From assembly GCF_947502065.1 (NCBI RefSeq), contig NZ_CANMYE010000005.1, positions 62,001-126,000 on the forward strand: 64,000 bases of DNA, read 5' to 3'. Shown one piece after another: positions 1 to 8,682 of this stretch (its first letter is position 1; every line of letters starts with the position of its first letter). The translations under genes were made by a program, and so were the position numbers. A model generated the notes under the pieces. It was not told the origin of the DNA and did not search any database. It worked only from the letters and a program-made list of their open reading frames with translations. The stretch comes from an uncultured Pseudoteredinibacter sp. Its GTDB lineage: Bacteria > Pseudomonadota > Gammaproteobacteria > Pseudomonadales > Cellvibrionaceae.

Positions 1-2
1 CC

Positions 3-1409
3 TTGCTACCACATTCTATGTTGCGTATTGATGCAATGGGTTTCGAAGACAGTATTAGTCGTGATCCAAGTGCTAGTGAACTTAGCGCCATGAAAAACAC
101 CTTGGCCGAAGCTGTCGATCTAGGTTATGTGGGTATGTCCACCGATGCCTTACCCTTTCACTATCTGGCCAGTGCCGCGCACTGTGATAAAACCATTCCC
201 ACACAGTTTGCCAAGTATGAAGAAATTAAAGAGCTCACCTCGGTGCTGCGAGAAAAAGATGCACTCTGGCAAGCCACACCGCCAAAAGATAGCGCCATAG
301 GCACACTTAAAACCTTTATGTTGTCCAGCGCCTTCTTCCATGGCAAACCTTTAAAAACCACAGTGGTAGCTGCACTAGATGTATTCAATAACTTCAAAAT
401 TCTAAAGTTAGGCCGTTTATTATCGCGAGGTTTAAATTCCAAATTACTTAAAGGTGATTTTCATCTGCAAGCCCTGGGGGCACCTTTTAAAACCTGGTCA
501 GACGGCGCCGTGACACCACTGGCTGAAGAGATTCCAGAGCTACGTCGCTTAAATGAAACCGATTTGGAAGACAAAGAAAGCCGTTTAAAAATCCTTAATG
601 ACCCAGAGTACATAAAAACCTTTAAAGAGATGTGGCTTAAAGGTAAATCTGGCTTTAATGTCGCCAGGCTAAAGCGAATCATCAACATGGAAGATTACGC
701 CTTTAACCGCAGTATGGAAGATATGTTCGTAGAACGCTGCCCCATCGAATACTGGCAGGGTAAAGACTTCCAACAGCTATTCGAGAGAGTTCTCGATATA
801 AAAAGAGGCGTTGAAGTCGCTAGCTTAAGCGATGAAGAAGCCAGCATTGTCGCCAGGGATTTTTTCTGGGTAAGTGACGAGGCTGACTTTGTACTACAAA
901 CCTTAAGAACCTTTGATCTTGAATTAAGCTGGTGCACCACCACTGCAAACCGCGACCCTAAAACCACTCGCGATTTAATTATGGATCCATTACTAATGCC
1001 CGGCTTTAACGACAGCGGCGCACATCTAAATAATATGGCCTTCTATGATGTAAACCTACGATGCTTACAACTAGCCTCACAAGGTGGCGATACGGATGTT
1101 AGCTATATGGTGAAAAGGCTAAGTAAAGATGCAGCGGATTTATTTGGCGTAGAAGGCGGCAGTATTAATATCGGCGATAAAGCCGACTTGATTTTAATAG
1201 ACCCTAAAGCGCTAAGCAGTTATGACGGTGAAGCCAATATTCAACGTGTTCTACGTGATGAGTATCAACACCATCAACTCGTAAATCGCTCAGATGATGT
1301 GGTACCACTGGTAATGGTGGGTGGCCATATCGCCTGGCAAGATAATAAGCATAGTGAAGCGCTTGGACAGATTCCAATGGGGCGTCTGTTGAGAGCTAAT
1401 AAGGGCTAA
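3..1409 (+). CDS. N-acyl-D-amino-acid deacylase-like amidohydrolase, 5' end outside window
   Basis: This is the C-terminal part, about 468 residues, of a metal-dependent amidohydrolase of the D-aminoacylase / N-acyl-D-glutamate deacylase type, which removes acyl groups from N-acyl amino acids or related amides. The frame is open up to the window edge and the first readable codon is TTG, so the true start is probably upstream; family members are near 570-590 residues. The motif GFNDSGAHLNNM (about residues 336-347) is the conserved metal-binding Asp/His region, and the end (GDKADLILIDP, then VxxVMVGGHIAW) is the typical beta-sandwich tail of the superfamily. Substrate cannot be told. A 12-bp stem hairpin follows the stop. 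Confidence 0.8.
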   Translation: MLPHSMLRIDAMGFEDSISRDPSASELSAMKNTLAEAVDLGYVGMSTDALPFHYLASAAHCDKTIPTQFAKYEEIKELTSVLREKDALWQATPPKDSAIGTLKTFMLSSAFFHGKPLKTTVVAALDVFNNFKILKLGRLLSRGLNSKLLKGDFHLQALGAPFKTWSDGAVTPLAEEIPELRRLNETDLEDKESRLKILNDPEYIKTFKEMWLKGKSGFNVARLKRIINMEDYAFNRSMEDMFVERCPIEYWQGKDFQQLFERVLDIKRGVEVASLSDEEASIVARDFFWVSDEADFVLQTLRTFDLELSWCTTTANRDPKTTRDLIMDPLLMPGFNDSGAHLNNMAFYDVNLRCLQLASQGGDTDVSYMVKRLSKDAADLFGVEGGSINIGDKADLILIDPKALSSYDGEANIQRVLRDEYQHHQLVNRSDDVVPLVMVGGHIAWQDNKHSEALGQIPMGRLLRANKG

Positions 1410-1431
1410 GCCTCATAATATTCAATAGCAA

Positions 1432-1463
1432 CTTAAGAGCTAAACCTTCTCTTAGCTCTTAAG
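1432..1463. repeat. 12-bp inverted repeat after the amidohydrolase
   Basis: Positions 1432-1443 (CTTAAGAGCTAA) and 1452-1463 are perfect inverted copies separated by 8 bases. There is no T-run directly after it on either strand, so it is a possible transcript-end hairpin for the amidohydrolase rather than a clear intrinsic terminator. Confidence 0.5.
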
Positions 1464-1543
1464 AGCTCCTTCACTAATATAGTAGGTTAATGAGTCAATT
1501 CTGATCGCCGATGAACAAAGACCAACTTGTATTGCAAACACCT

Positions 1544-1843
1544 TTATAATTCTTCACTCCGTTTGAACCCCAGCAGTTCAAGCTGGCTCTGTTTTACCGG
1601 CTTTTCAATTTTATCTATTACTTCAAATAACTGCTGACTTTGGTTTAAAGGGACACTGTAAATCCAGATAAGGTCGTCTCCGCCCTGGATTACAATTCTG
1701 GCATAGTCGCTATCGCCGGCGAGTTCCGCCCTGAAGGTGTCGACATATACCCATACACTGGTCTTTAGAAAGTAGCTCTCCCAACTGGGATCAGCATCCC
1801 ACATTTCATCGATATGGACAAAGTCTCTTGGCGTTTTACGCAT
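1544..1843 (-). CDS. Hypothetical 99-residue protein
   Basis: Small soluble protein with no signal peptide or membrane segment and no family that I recognise. It is rich in Trp, Asp and Tyr in its first half (MWDADPSWESYF, IYSVPLNQSQQLFEVIDKI) and looks like a folded alpha/beta domain. It is convergent with the amidohydrolase. The long frame, the ATG start and the normal amino acid composition favour a real gene, but nothing tells its role. Confidence 0.6.
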   Translation of the reverse strand: MRKTPRDFVHIDEMWDADPSWESYFLKTSVWVYVDTFRAELAGDSDYARIVIQGGDDLIWIYSVPLNQSQQLFEVIDKIEKPVKQSQLELLGFKRSEEL

Positions 1844-2106
1844 AGTCAGTGCTCATCGGCTTGTTTTACCACGTATGGGTGGTCTATTTGACTATGCTAT
1901 CTTATGATTTGCTTTGCTTATAGGTACAGATCTCGATAAAAAGAAGGGTACAGTCCAGTAGCGGCGGATGCTGTTGCTTTAATATGAGAATGGAAATGCT
2001 GTTTTGACATTCCTATAAGGGTGAAAAGATAGACTAACTATTGCTTGTTAAAAACTTCATTGTTTTGTTAGCAACTTTATTGTTCGCCCACAGCCTCTGT
2101 GGATTG

Positions 2107-2179
2107 ACAAAAAAGTATCATACTAACTTAGGGCTAATAACTTTTTGAGTCCCCAAAGGCTACAAAAAAGTATCATACT
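2107..2179. repeat. 18-bp direct repeat pair
   Basis: The sequence ACAAAAAAGTATCATACT occurs perfectly at 2107-2124 and 2162-2179, start to start 55 bp. It could be a pair of binding sites placed about five helical turns apart, or the scar of a small duplication. No protein that binds it can be named. Confidence 0.6.
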
Positions 2180-2396
2180 TGAGAAAAACCTATTTAAAAT
2201 CAGATGGTTAACAATTAACTGCCTAAAGCTCATAGGTTTTTGACTTTCTTAACATACAGGCCGAAAAGATATTGCTTATTGAGGTAATCAATTTGGTTTC
2301 AACTTCAATCAAGTACCGGAAATAGAGAATCTGCCCAGTGTTTAGTAGCTTAAACTCAAAATCTAGTTTTTCTCCATTATCCCTAGACAACACAGG

Positions 2397-2615
2397 TTGA
2401 CACCGACAATCAAGCCAGTAGGGATTGATGTACCTTTAAGCTACCTTGCAGTGGACATGGATATCGATCTCTTTTCTGGGTCCATCCCGTCTATCTTGCT
2501 ATCTATATTATCCGCAATCATTACTAATAAAATAATCTGGAGAATTGTAGTGATGCTCACTGTGCGAGTAACAAAACATAGAGCTAGGCACTCCCTAAGT
2601 ATGAATAACGAATAA
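2397..2615 (+). CDS. Doubtful small membrane protein frame
   Basis: A 72-codon frame starting with TTG (or ATG at 2457, 52 codons). The middle (SIPSILLSILSAIITNKIIW) is hydrophobic enough for one membrane segment and the end is basic. It is followed 10 bases later by an intrinsic terminator, the only support that it is transcribed. No family is recognised and no good ribosome binding site is seen before the TTG, so it may be spurious. Confidence 0.25.
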   Translation: MTPTIKPVGIDVPLSYLAVDMDIDLFSGSIPSILLSILSAIITNKIIWRIVVMLTVRVTKHRARHSLSMNNE

Positions 2616-2625
2616 ACTACATGTG

Positions 2626-2649
2626 CGGCTCCACAAGGGAGCCGTTTTT
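2626..2649 (+). terminator. Intrinsic terminator
   Basis: A perfect 7-bp stem (CGGCTCC at 2626-2632 with GGAGCCG at 2638-2644), a 5-base loop and five T's (2645-2649) fit a rho-independent terminator for a rightward transcript. There is no T-run on the other strand. Confidence 0.75.
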
Positions 2650-2674
2650 CTGTATTTTACTAATAGAGATATAG

Positions 2675-3478
2675 CTAATATCTAGTAGTGACGCTCGATT
2701 GCTTCCTAATTCGGCCAGCCGCTATAGGCAAAAAAGTCAATGCCAGAATAATTAGCAACGGTATTGGAAGCGCCGGTACAGATTGGGCGCTTTGAGCACC
2801 CGGCGAATTTGGTACACCGTTTACGCCTAAGTTATACCAAGCTGGAGCTCGATTATTTAATGCAATACCTGAAGCCCTTGATATTATCGCAACCTCACCA
2901 GGATTACTTGTTGGCAAACCGTCACCAAAGCCTGCACTAGTAACAGCTGGGTCAGTAACCTGTCCATAGAAAAAACCAATCTGCCCTTCTCCTGCCGGAA
3001 CGCTATACGCGCTTGATCTTATGACTAACTGAAATGTGCTTCTGACCGAGTAGTTCTTGTCGTAATGCCCAAGTTCGACGTAGGTCACGACTAATTGGTG
3101 TGGCGTAGATATGTTTAGGTAAATGAGTGAAGGGGCGTCAGAGGTACTGTCTAGATCCGTAAAGGAGCCCGCTATCATAGGTGCAATTGATTGGGTGTTT
3201 AATGGATCAGCGCTATAGGAGGTTCCACCTATACCAAAGGTTACATATCCATTACTACTAATATACAAACCGTTGTAATTATTCCCAAAGAAATTAATGC
3301 TAGACCCTCCTGGGAATGACACGGGGCCGTCGAAACAGTCATCACAATCACTTACCGTAATTAGCGGCGCACCAAAATCATTAGTGTAGAGCTGCGCATT
3401 GGTATTATGTACAAACATAAGCATCGTCGACATAGAAATGGCTAGTAACTTGAGTTTGGCCAAGGTGGGTTTGAGCAT
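2675..3478 (-). CDS. Secreted nidogen (NIDO)-domain protein with C-terminal sorting signal
   Basis: Exported protein of 267 residues. It has an N-terminal signal peptide (basic start, hydrophobic core, ending near NTNAQ at 25-29) and a NIDO-like domain around 65-200, seen in GLYISSNGYVTFG, SIAPMIAGSFTDLD and the later beta strands. The NIDO fold is known from extracellular adhesive proteins. The C-terminus is tripartite: SVPALPIP, then a hydrophobic segment (LLIILALTFLPIAAG), then a basic tail (RIRKQ). This is the layout of an exosortase-type signal, near the IPTL-CTERM class, and the same SVPxLPI motif ends the protein at 8683-9369. I infer it is sorted to the envelope or surface. No exosortase is in this window. 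Confidence 0.75.
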   Translation of the reverse strand: MLKPTLAKLKLLAISMSTMLMFVHNTNAQLYTNDFGAPLITVSDCDDCFDGPVSFPGGSSINFFGNNYNGLYISSNGYVTFGIGGTSYSADPLNTQSIAPMIAGSFTDLDSTSDAPSLIYLNISTPHQLVVTYVELGHYDKNYSVRSTFQLVIRSSAYSVPAGEGQIGFFYGQVTDPAVTSAGFGDGLPTSNPGEVAIISRASGIALNNRAPAWYNLGVNGVPNSPGAQSAQSVPALPIPLLIILALTFLPIAAGRIRKQSSVTTRY

Positions 3479-3994
3479 TAATAGATCTCCAATTACTTAT
3501 TTTGTTAATAATATAGTTGTTGTAAATCAGGGTATTTAGAACCGGTATGTTTAAGTAGTAGCAAGGATTCGTCCTTCATTTTGTATCGGGCTTAGTCTGT
3601 TCTTGATTTCAAGAAATTTAATTCAATCGCAGTAACTATGTTTTTACTGCCACTTAATTGGGGCGCAATCATACACAAACGCGTAGGAATTCCGATGACC
3701 TTACTGATCGACAATGAGGAACATTTTCGATCAAGGGGATTTGCTTGTTTTCTAATAGAGAAATTACATGTGCGGGTTTATGGATACTTATTATTAGTAC
3801 TTTCTAAAATATCTGATACAAAAAGATACAAATAAAAGAACATTACAGAGCCAATTTACATATAATTGTCAGCTAGATTATGTAGCAGCCTTGCAACTGG
3901 TCACCCTTCGTTAAATAATCACTGAATGGTGGTTTAATGTAGTAAATGGCCTACATGGGTTCATGGCGAATAGAAATAGGAATTTAGGTAAAAC
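3479..3994. other. Intergenic gap between divergent genes
   Basis: AT-rich region between the NIDO-domain gene (minus) and the AraC-type regulator (plus). It must hold both promoters. A 65-codon frame at 3638-3835 looks like chance. No repeats or clear operators were found. Confidence 0.5.
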
Positions 3995-5056
3995 GTGGGA
4001 CCATACTTTGTCAGTGCAAGTGAGCTAGACACTTTATTATGCGATTTAAACAGTACAGTTATAAACACAAACCAATCGGAAATTTTAAGTTATTCACAAA
4101 ATAATCCTATTGGTGAGTTAACCGAGCCCGAAAATGAAAAGCGCAATGTGAGTGATCTTGTGGCGCTTCCCCAAGCTCTAAAGATGCTTGAAAAGCACCA
4201 AGCTCTTACGCTTGATGAGAGCTACACAATCTCTAAAAGAAAACTGAGAAAAGGAAGTACAAGGTTAATATTTTCCGCATTACAGAATTGTAAAACCTTA
4301 GAGGAAGCGCTTGTTTCCTTGGCTGAAAGCTACAATATTCTCCACGGAGGTGAGTTTAACCTAGTTATCAAGAAAGGAAATACTATTAGCTATGTTGTAG
4401 ACGACAAAAATTTTCACTATCAAATTGAAGCCGTACCATTAGCAATTGAATTGGCGCTACTAGGTATTCATTGCACTCTTTCATACTTATGTGGCCGGCC
4501 ACTGAAAACCACCAGAGTGGGGAGCAAAAGAAAGAACCAGCCAGAATACAAACATCACCTAGATATATTCAGTTGTGAGCTGGAGTTTTCAAGACGACAA
4601 TATGAACTTAGCTATGAGATCAGCCAAGCCAGCCTAGATATACGACTTCAATCCGTAGAAGATATTATCGATGTGCAAAAAAACTATTATGAATATTTCA
4701 TAAAATTAGTGCGTAACGAAGACAAGGCTAACTTCTTACGTCATTGCAAAGGCAAGTTACTTACTGCTAGCGCTAAATACGTCCTAGTTGAACAAGAATA
4801 CATTGCTAAATGCCTTGATATCAGTGTAGCAACACTCAGACGTAGATTGAGAGAATACGGTAGTAGCTTTCGAGAAATAAGAGACGAATGTAACAACGCA
4901 ATAGCTTGTAAGTTCTTATTGAGGGGCTGGGAAATAAAGAGGATCTCTGAACAACTAGGCTATAGCGATGTGCGGAGTTTTACAAGAGCATTTAAACGCT
5001 GGCAGGGTGTATCGCCATCTATATATGCAAAAGTTAGCGCCGTCAAGAAAGATTAA
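3995..5056 (+). CDS. AraC-family transcriptional regulator
   Basis: DNA-binding regulator of 353 residues. The C-terminal third (about 255-345) carries the two helix-turn-helix motifs of AraC/XylS proteins: first IAKCLDISVATLRRRLREYG, then the signature LGYSDVRSFTRAFKRWQGVSP. The N-terminal part (about 40-230) resembles the ligand-binding domain of the OruR/ArgR-like group (LTLDESYTISKRK, LLGIHCTLSYLCGRP), though the effector is unknown. The start is GTG with AGGAATTTAGG shortly before it. It is divergent from the NIDO-domain gene, which is a natural candidate target, but that is inference only. Confidence 0.88.
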   Translation: MGPYFVSASELDTLLCDLNSTVINTNQSEILSYSQNNPIGELTEPENEKRNVSDLVALPQALKMLEKHQALTLDESYTISKRKLRKGSTRLIFSALQNCKTLEEALVSLAESYNILHGGEFNLVIKKGNTISYVVDDKNFHYQIEAVPLAIELALLGIHCTLSYLCGRPLKTTRVGSKRKNQPEYKHHLDIFSCELEFSRRQYELSYEISQASLDIRLQSVEDIIDVQKNYYEYFIKLVRNEDKANFLRHCKGKLLTASAKYVLVEQEYIAKCLDISVATLRRRLREYGSSFREIRDECNNAIACKFLLRGWEIKRISEQLGYSDVRSFTRAFKRWQGVSPSIYAKVSAVKKD

Positions 5057-5295
5057 TTAGGTCGATTCCCCGATACTCTAAAGTCAAAATAAATCAAGCT
5101 TTGAGATCTAGTTTTGATGAACTTTATTATCCTATTTGAATGTATTAAATATTTTATTATTCAAAATGAACTGCTGAGATTTGGATACATTTTAAGAATG
5201 GAACCGTATTTTCAGAAGTTTTAGAGAATAGTTGTTAAATAACCAATGATTAAAACCTAGGCATTTGATGCTTAGCCAGCAAATACCGAGAGCTT

Positions 5296-6090
5296 CTATT
5301 TATATAATTTTAAATTGTGAATTAACATCGCACGCGAACGAATACCTAGTTTTCGATATATAGTCGTCAATTGGTTTTCAATCGTCTTCTCAGAACATTC
5401 TAGGGCCAAAGCTATTTCTTTATTAGTTTTGGCTTTTGCGACAAAGAAGGTGATTTGCTTTTCTTTATTACTGAGACTATTAAAAATCTCTGGTATCTGA
5501 AGTATTTCCAAATAGCGATAGCCTAATAGCTCCCCACCAAATAATATTGCATTTTCACTGCATGAAAATCCTTCTTTATAAGAAAAATCACCACTAAGGT
5601 TATCGGTGCTAACACTAACTTTACCCAAAAAATCAAATATACAAAAACCAAAATCTAAGGATCGACAATACCGTAAAGCTGAATAAAGTAGCTGTAATCG
5701 ATGAGCTTGTACTAACTGTGGCCCGAGAACTTTCAACGGGCATAAGTTACCATCTAAATCGCCGGATTCTTTATTTGCGTCGATATATATAGCATGCCGG
5801 CAATTACTTTTTTCACAATAATTCACATAACTAGGTTGAGTTTGCTCCAGAGGTGAATCCATGAACGTCAGCGGTGGCGGGATTTCACCCTCCCGATTAT
5901 TTACTCTGCTTTCCTCTCCAAAAGAAGTGAACCAATGGAGTCCACTGATACTCAACTCTTTTTGAATGTGATTTATGCACTCAGCCCTAAAACTCTGTTG
6001 ATCTAAAATATGGATAAAGCTATATATTTTAGCTACAACCTTGCCAAGTTGAATGCTAGCCTGTGGCTTGCTGATCTGTAGTACTGACAT
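5296..6090 (-). CDS. LuxR-type HTH regulator, second of a tandem pair
   Basis: Regulator of 264 residues with a C-terminal LuxR/FixJ-type helix-turn-helix (about 203-260: LSNKEKQITFFVAKAKTNKE, then CSEKTIENQLTTIYRKLGI). The N-terminal 200 residues are a probable sensory domain without recognised signature; there is no receiver phospho-acceptor site and no membrane segment. Its start codon begins one base after the stop of the upstream regulator, so the two are almost certainly translated from one message. The duplication and the shared target region suggest they act together or as a heterodimer, which is inference. Confidence 0.85.
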   Translation of the reverse strand: MSVLQISKPQASIQLGKVVAKIYSFIHILDQQSFRAECINHIQKELSISGLHWFTSFGEESRVNNREGEIPPPLTFMDSPLEQTQPSYVNYCEKSNCRHAIYIDANKESGDLDGNLCPLKVLGPQLVQAHRLQLLYSALRYCRSLDFGFCIFDFLGKVSVSTDNLSGDFSYKEGFSCSENAILFGGELLGYRYLEILQIPEIFNSLSNKEKQITFFVAKAKTNKEIALALECSEKTIENQLTTIYRKLGIRSRAMLIHNLKLYK

Positions 6091-6091
6091 A

Positions 6092-7066
6092 TCAATTTTG
6101 TTTAATCGACCTGGAAATGAGCTGCTCTCTCGATTCGCAGTTTTTGGTCTTTAGAATAGATTTGACATGGTTTTTAACTGTCGCCTCACTGATACCCAAT
6201 TTATCCGCAATTTCTTTATTAGAAAGCCCTTTTGTCACCCAGCTCAGTATTTCTCGCTGTCTTTTGGTTAGACTATTTCCTTCATTCGCTGTCGCATAGA
6301 GGTACAGCAAACCTCTGGCGCTAACAGCCCTAAATCTTGTATCGCCAATAGTAAACTCATCCACTATCGGTCTCGGAATAGCTAACTTACCTTGATTTAT
6401 CAATGAGTTTTCATCTGCGAAACACCAAAACTCATCATCCGCTTCTATCAAGTTTCCATAATGATCCACTACCACCTTCAAAAGTCCTGGTTTCGAAGGT
6501 GACGCTTGAAATCCATCTAGGATATTTAGTTTTAAAGCTGCACAAAGATTGGGAACTAAAAACTCTTTAATCTGCTTCTCTGTGACAGAAAAGGGCTTTT
6601 GCACATTGTGACGAGCCAAAGTAATAATATGCATTAGTTGATTTTCTGGGGCTACTGTAACAGTCATTAGCGAATGGTACAGCTGATACTTTTCGCAATA
6701 GAGCTTATACATATCTGATGCAAGCCAATCTTCTTCTGGCAAGATATCAAGTATATCTTTCGTGTGCCCTAAATTTCCTAGCATCACTCCAAATATTTGT
6801 TGAACTTGTTGAGAGACGCTAGATAAATCATGGTAGTCCTCTATAAACCCTTTTGGAAGATTCAAGGTGAGGGCATCTTGTTCATAAAATGGTATTTGTT
6901 GCTCGGCTCTTGTTATCCATACACCGCTGTCAGCATCTAAATGTTCTGCGAATAGTTTAAAAGCCGCTTCCTTAAAGGAATCGTAAGGTTCCTTTAACGC
7001 TAACTCAAAAAACTCGCCTACTATTTGATCAAGATACCTAAAATTGTTGATACTGCTTTCCATCAA
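6092..7066 (-). CDS. LuxR-type HTH regulator, first of a tandem pair
   Basis: Regulator of 324 residues. The C-terminal LuxR-type DNA-binding domain is clear (about 260-318: LTKRQREILSWVTKGLSNKE, IADKLGISEATVKNHVKSIL). The N-terminal 250 residues show no receiver motif, no autoinducer-binding Trp/Tyr/Asp pattern that I can recognise and no membrane segment. It heads the two-gene unit with the regulator at 5296-6090. It is divergent from a set of secreted-protein genes starting at 7353; the 286-bp space between holds an 8-bp inverted repeat that could be an operator. Confidence 0.87.
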   Translation of the reverse strand: MMESSINNFRYLDQIVGEFFELALKEPYDSFKEAAFKLFAEHLDADSGVWITRAEQQIPFYEQDALTLNLPKGFIEDYHDLSSVSQQVQQIFGVMLGNLGHTKDILDILPEEDWLASDMYKLYCEKYQLYHSLMTVTVAPENQLMHIITLARHNVQKPFSVTEKQIKEFLVPNLCAALKLNILDGFQASPSKPGLLKVVVDHYGNLIEADDEFWCFADENSLINQGKLAIPRPIVDEFTIGDTRFRAVSARGLLYLYATANEGNSLTKRQREILSWVTKGLSNKEIADKLGISEATVKNHVKSILKTKNCESREQLISRSIKQN

Positions 7067-7147
7067 TTTATAAAGCTCTTAATGGTGAAGTCGACTCGTA
7101 TAGCCCTTTCCCCCTAATAGGTAGTAAACAGCTATTTCTGCTTGTCG

Positions 7148-7187
7148 TGATCGTCGGTAGCTCAGTGGTAAAACCTATTGACGATCA
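7148..7187. promoter_or_regulatory. Inverted repeat in divergent promoter region
   Basis: TGATCGTC at 7148-7155 is inverted perfectly as GACGATCA at 7180-7187, with 24 bases between. It lies between the LuxR-pair unit (minus) and the secreted protein gene at 7353 (plus), where an operator is expected. The enclosed bases (GGTAGCTCAGTGGTAAAAC) look like a tRNA D-arm but no tRNA can be folded. Function is unproven. Confidence 0.4.
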
Positions 7188-7352
7188 GTGCTTTGAAAAC
7201 ACATTTAGTTTACATCAGCCATATTTTGACTGCTACTAACCTCTGATTGCCGGGCTTTTCCTATCCGCATAAACTCCGCGCCCTTATAAACCCAGTAACC
7301 CTAATCCAACAGGCGGCATGGGTTTAGAGCCTTAACGGATTTAGGGGAAGAA

Positions 7353-8657
7353 ATGAGAATAAACTTTTTTACGTTGCTTTTAGCAATAAATACGGCTGTT
7401 TGTAACTTTGCATTGGCAAATGATACCTCTTTGCAAGATGAGAACTCTGAGTTTGCCACCCGTAGCTGTAAATTGAAGCAATATATAAAACACAAAACAG
7501 CACTGCCTGCTGATTGCCGCTGCGGCTCAAATCGCTCCAATTCAAGTGGTCTAAACGTATGTCAAAGGCCAACTGAAGTCGCTAGAAATATGGGTATTAA
7601 TATTGGTAAGGGGCCTTCATTCGCTAACTATTATAATTCACGGCTAACCGGTGGTTTCATTGATTATAAAAACAACGAGCTTATTGCTTCTGTTCAATGG
7701 GGCTCAGGAAAAGAGTCTAGAGGCTTAATTGTAGCTTACGATATGTCTGATTGGTCTCGCCGTTTTGTGAGCGGAGATGCTCAAGATGAATATGGGCACC
7801 ATGTAATTGCTAAAGGACCCAGTTTTTTTAAGTTAAAAGATGTTCAAGCTGGTAAAGATGGATACTGGTACGGGTTCTCTCATGAGCAGGTTAAAGGAGG
7901 TGGCTTAAGAATCTTGCAAGTCGACCCCAAAACTGGTGAACGCAAGTTAATCTGGGCTGGCAGAGATAGTAGCTATGGCCAGTGCCTTTCAGGCAGAAAG
8001 ATAGTTAGAAACGATTCTCAGAAGTATGTCCAGTACACACAAGAGGCTTTCGCTGTCGATCCATCAGACGGCTCGTTCCTAGTCACGTTTAGCAATAACA
8101 AAATGGGTGGCACAGGTATAGCACGTATTTCATCAGATGGATCAACTTGTAACTTTGTCACCTTAAGTGGTAGTCGCGACGATAATCTTAAAGTAGGTAG
8201 AGGCTTTGATCTACGAGGTCCAATGCTTGGTTTGTATATCCACGACGGGAAAATTTTTACGCACTCCAGTGGAGAAAAGACTTTTTATGAGATAGATCCA
8301 AACAATGGCAACCGAAAAGCTTTAGCACGTAAAGGCCCTAAACCACCCGCATGGAGACGGGTAGCATGGGACGAAAAACGGAAGGTATTTTGGGTTTCTG
8401 GAAAGATGAACTCTGTTTCTATTGCCGCCTTTGACCCCGAAAAGAAAAAGTATCTCATTGCCCACAAGAGTTGCGGAATGAAATTCCCTTGGGCGTGGTA
8501 CCCCCTGTGTATGGGTGGCCCAATAAGAATCAACTCTCTTAACTACGGCCCAATGTGGCTAAACAAAAAGACTGGCAATCTTCTTTTTGGACAGGATTTG
8601 ATTGGCATTGTCGAATTCGAACCATCAACTGGAAATTCAATCAATCGTAGCTTCTAA
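7353..8657 (+). CDS. Secreted beta-propeller-like hypothetical protein
   Basis: Exported protein of 434 residues with a signal peptide (about 1-22, ending in FALA) and a Cys-containing leader region (CKL...CRCGSN...VC). The rest consists of repeating beta-strand units with phrases such as LRILQVDPKTGERKLIWAG, EAFAVDPSDGSFLVTFSN, TFYEIDPNNGNRKALARKG and SIAAFDPEKKKYLIAH, the pattern of a seven-bladed or similar propeller. No catalytic motif or named family is recognised. A strong ribosome binding site (AGGGGAAG) precedes the ATG. It is followed 25 bases later by a sorted surface protein and probably shares its transcript. Confidence 0.7.
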   Translation: MRINFFTLLLAINTAVCNFALANDTSLQDENSEFATRSCKLKQYIKHKTALPADCRCGSNRSNSSGLNVCQRPTEVARNMGINIGKGPSFANYYNSRLTGGFIDYKNNELIASVQWGSGKESRGLIVAYDMSDWSRRFVSGDAQDEYGHHVIAKGPSFFKLKDVQAGKDGYWYGFSHEQVKGGGLRILQVDPKTGERKLIWAGRDSSYGQCLSGRKIVRNDSQKYVQYTQEAFAVDPSDGSFLVTFSNNKMGGTGIARISSDGSTCNFVTLSGSRDDNLKVGRGFDLRGPMLGLYIHDGKIFTHSSGEKTFYEIDPNNGNRKALARKGPKPPAWRRVAWDEKRKVFWVSGKMNSVSIAAFDPEKKKYLIAHKSCGMKFPWAWYPLCMGGPIRINSLNYGPMWLNKKTGNLLFGQDLIGIVEFEPSTGNSINRSF

Positions 8658-8682
8658 CTTATTCAACTAATGAGACTTATTT

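Larger units (their letters stand above)
1844..2674. other. Gene-poor AT-rich stretch with direct repeats and a terminator
   Basis: No convincing gene lies here. It holds an 18-bp perfect direct repeat (2107-2124 and 2162-2179), one weak open frame (2397-2615) and an intrinsic terminator on the plus strand (2626-2649). The terminator implies that something is transcribed rightwards through this stretch, either the weak frame or a small RNA. Confidence 0.5.

Noticed and set aside
3638..3835. 65-codon frame upstream of the AraC regulator
   Set aside because: No ribosome binding site, no family features, and it lies in a promoter gap; likely chance.
7148..7187. A tRNA gene because of GGTAGCTCAGTGGTAAAAC
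   Set aside because: No anticodon arm or T-arm follows and the D-stem does not pair, so it is not a tRNA.
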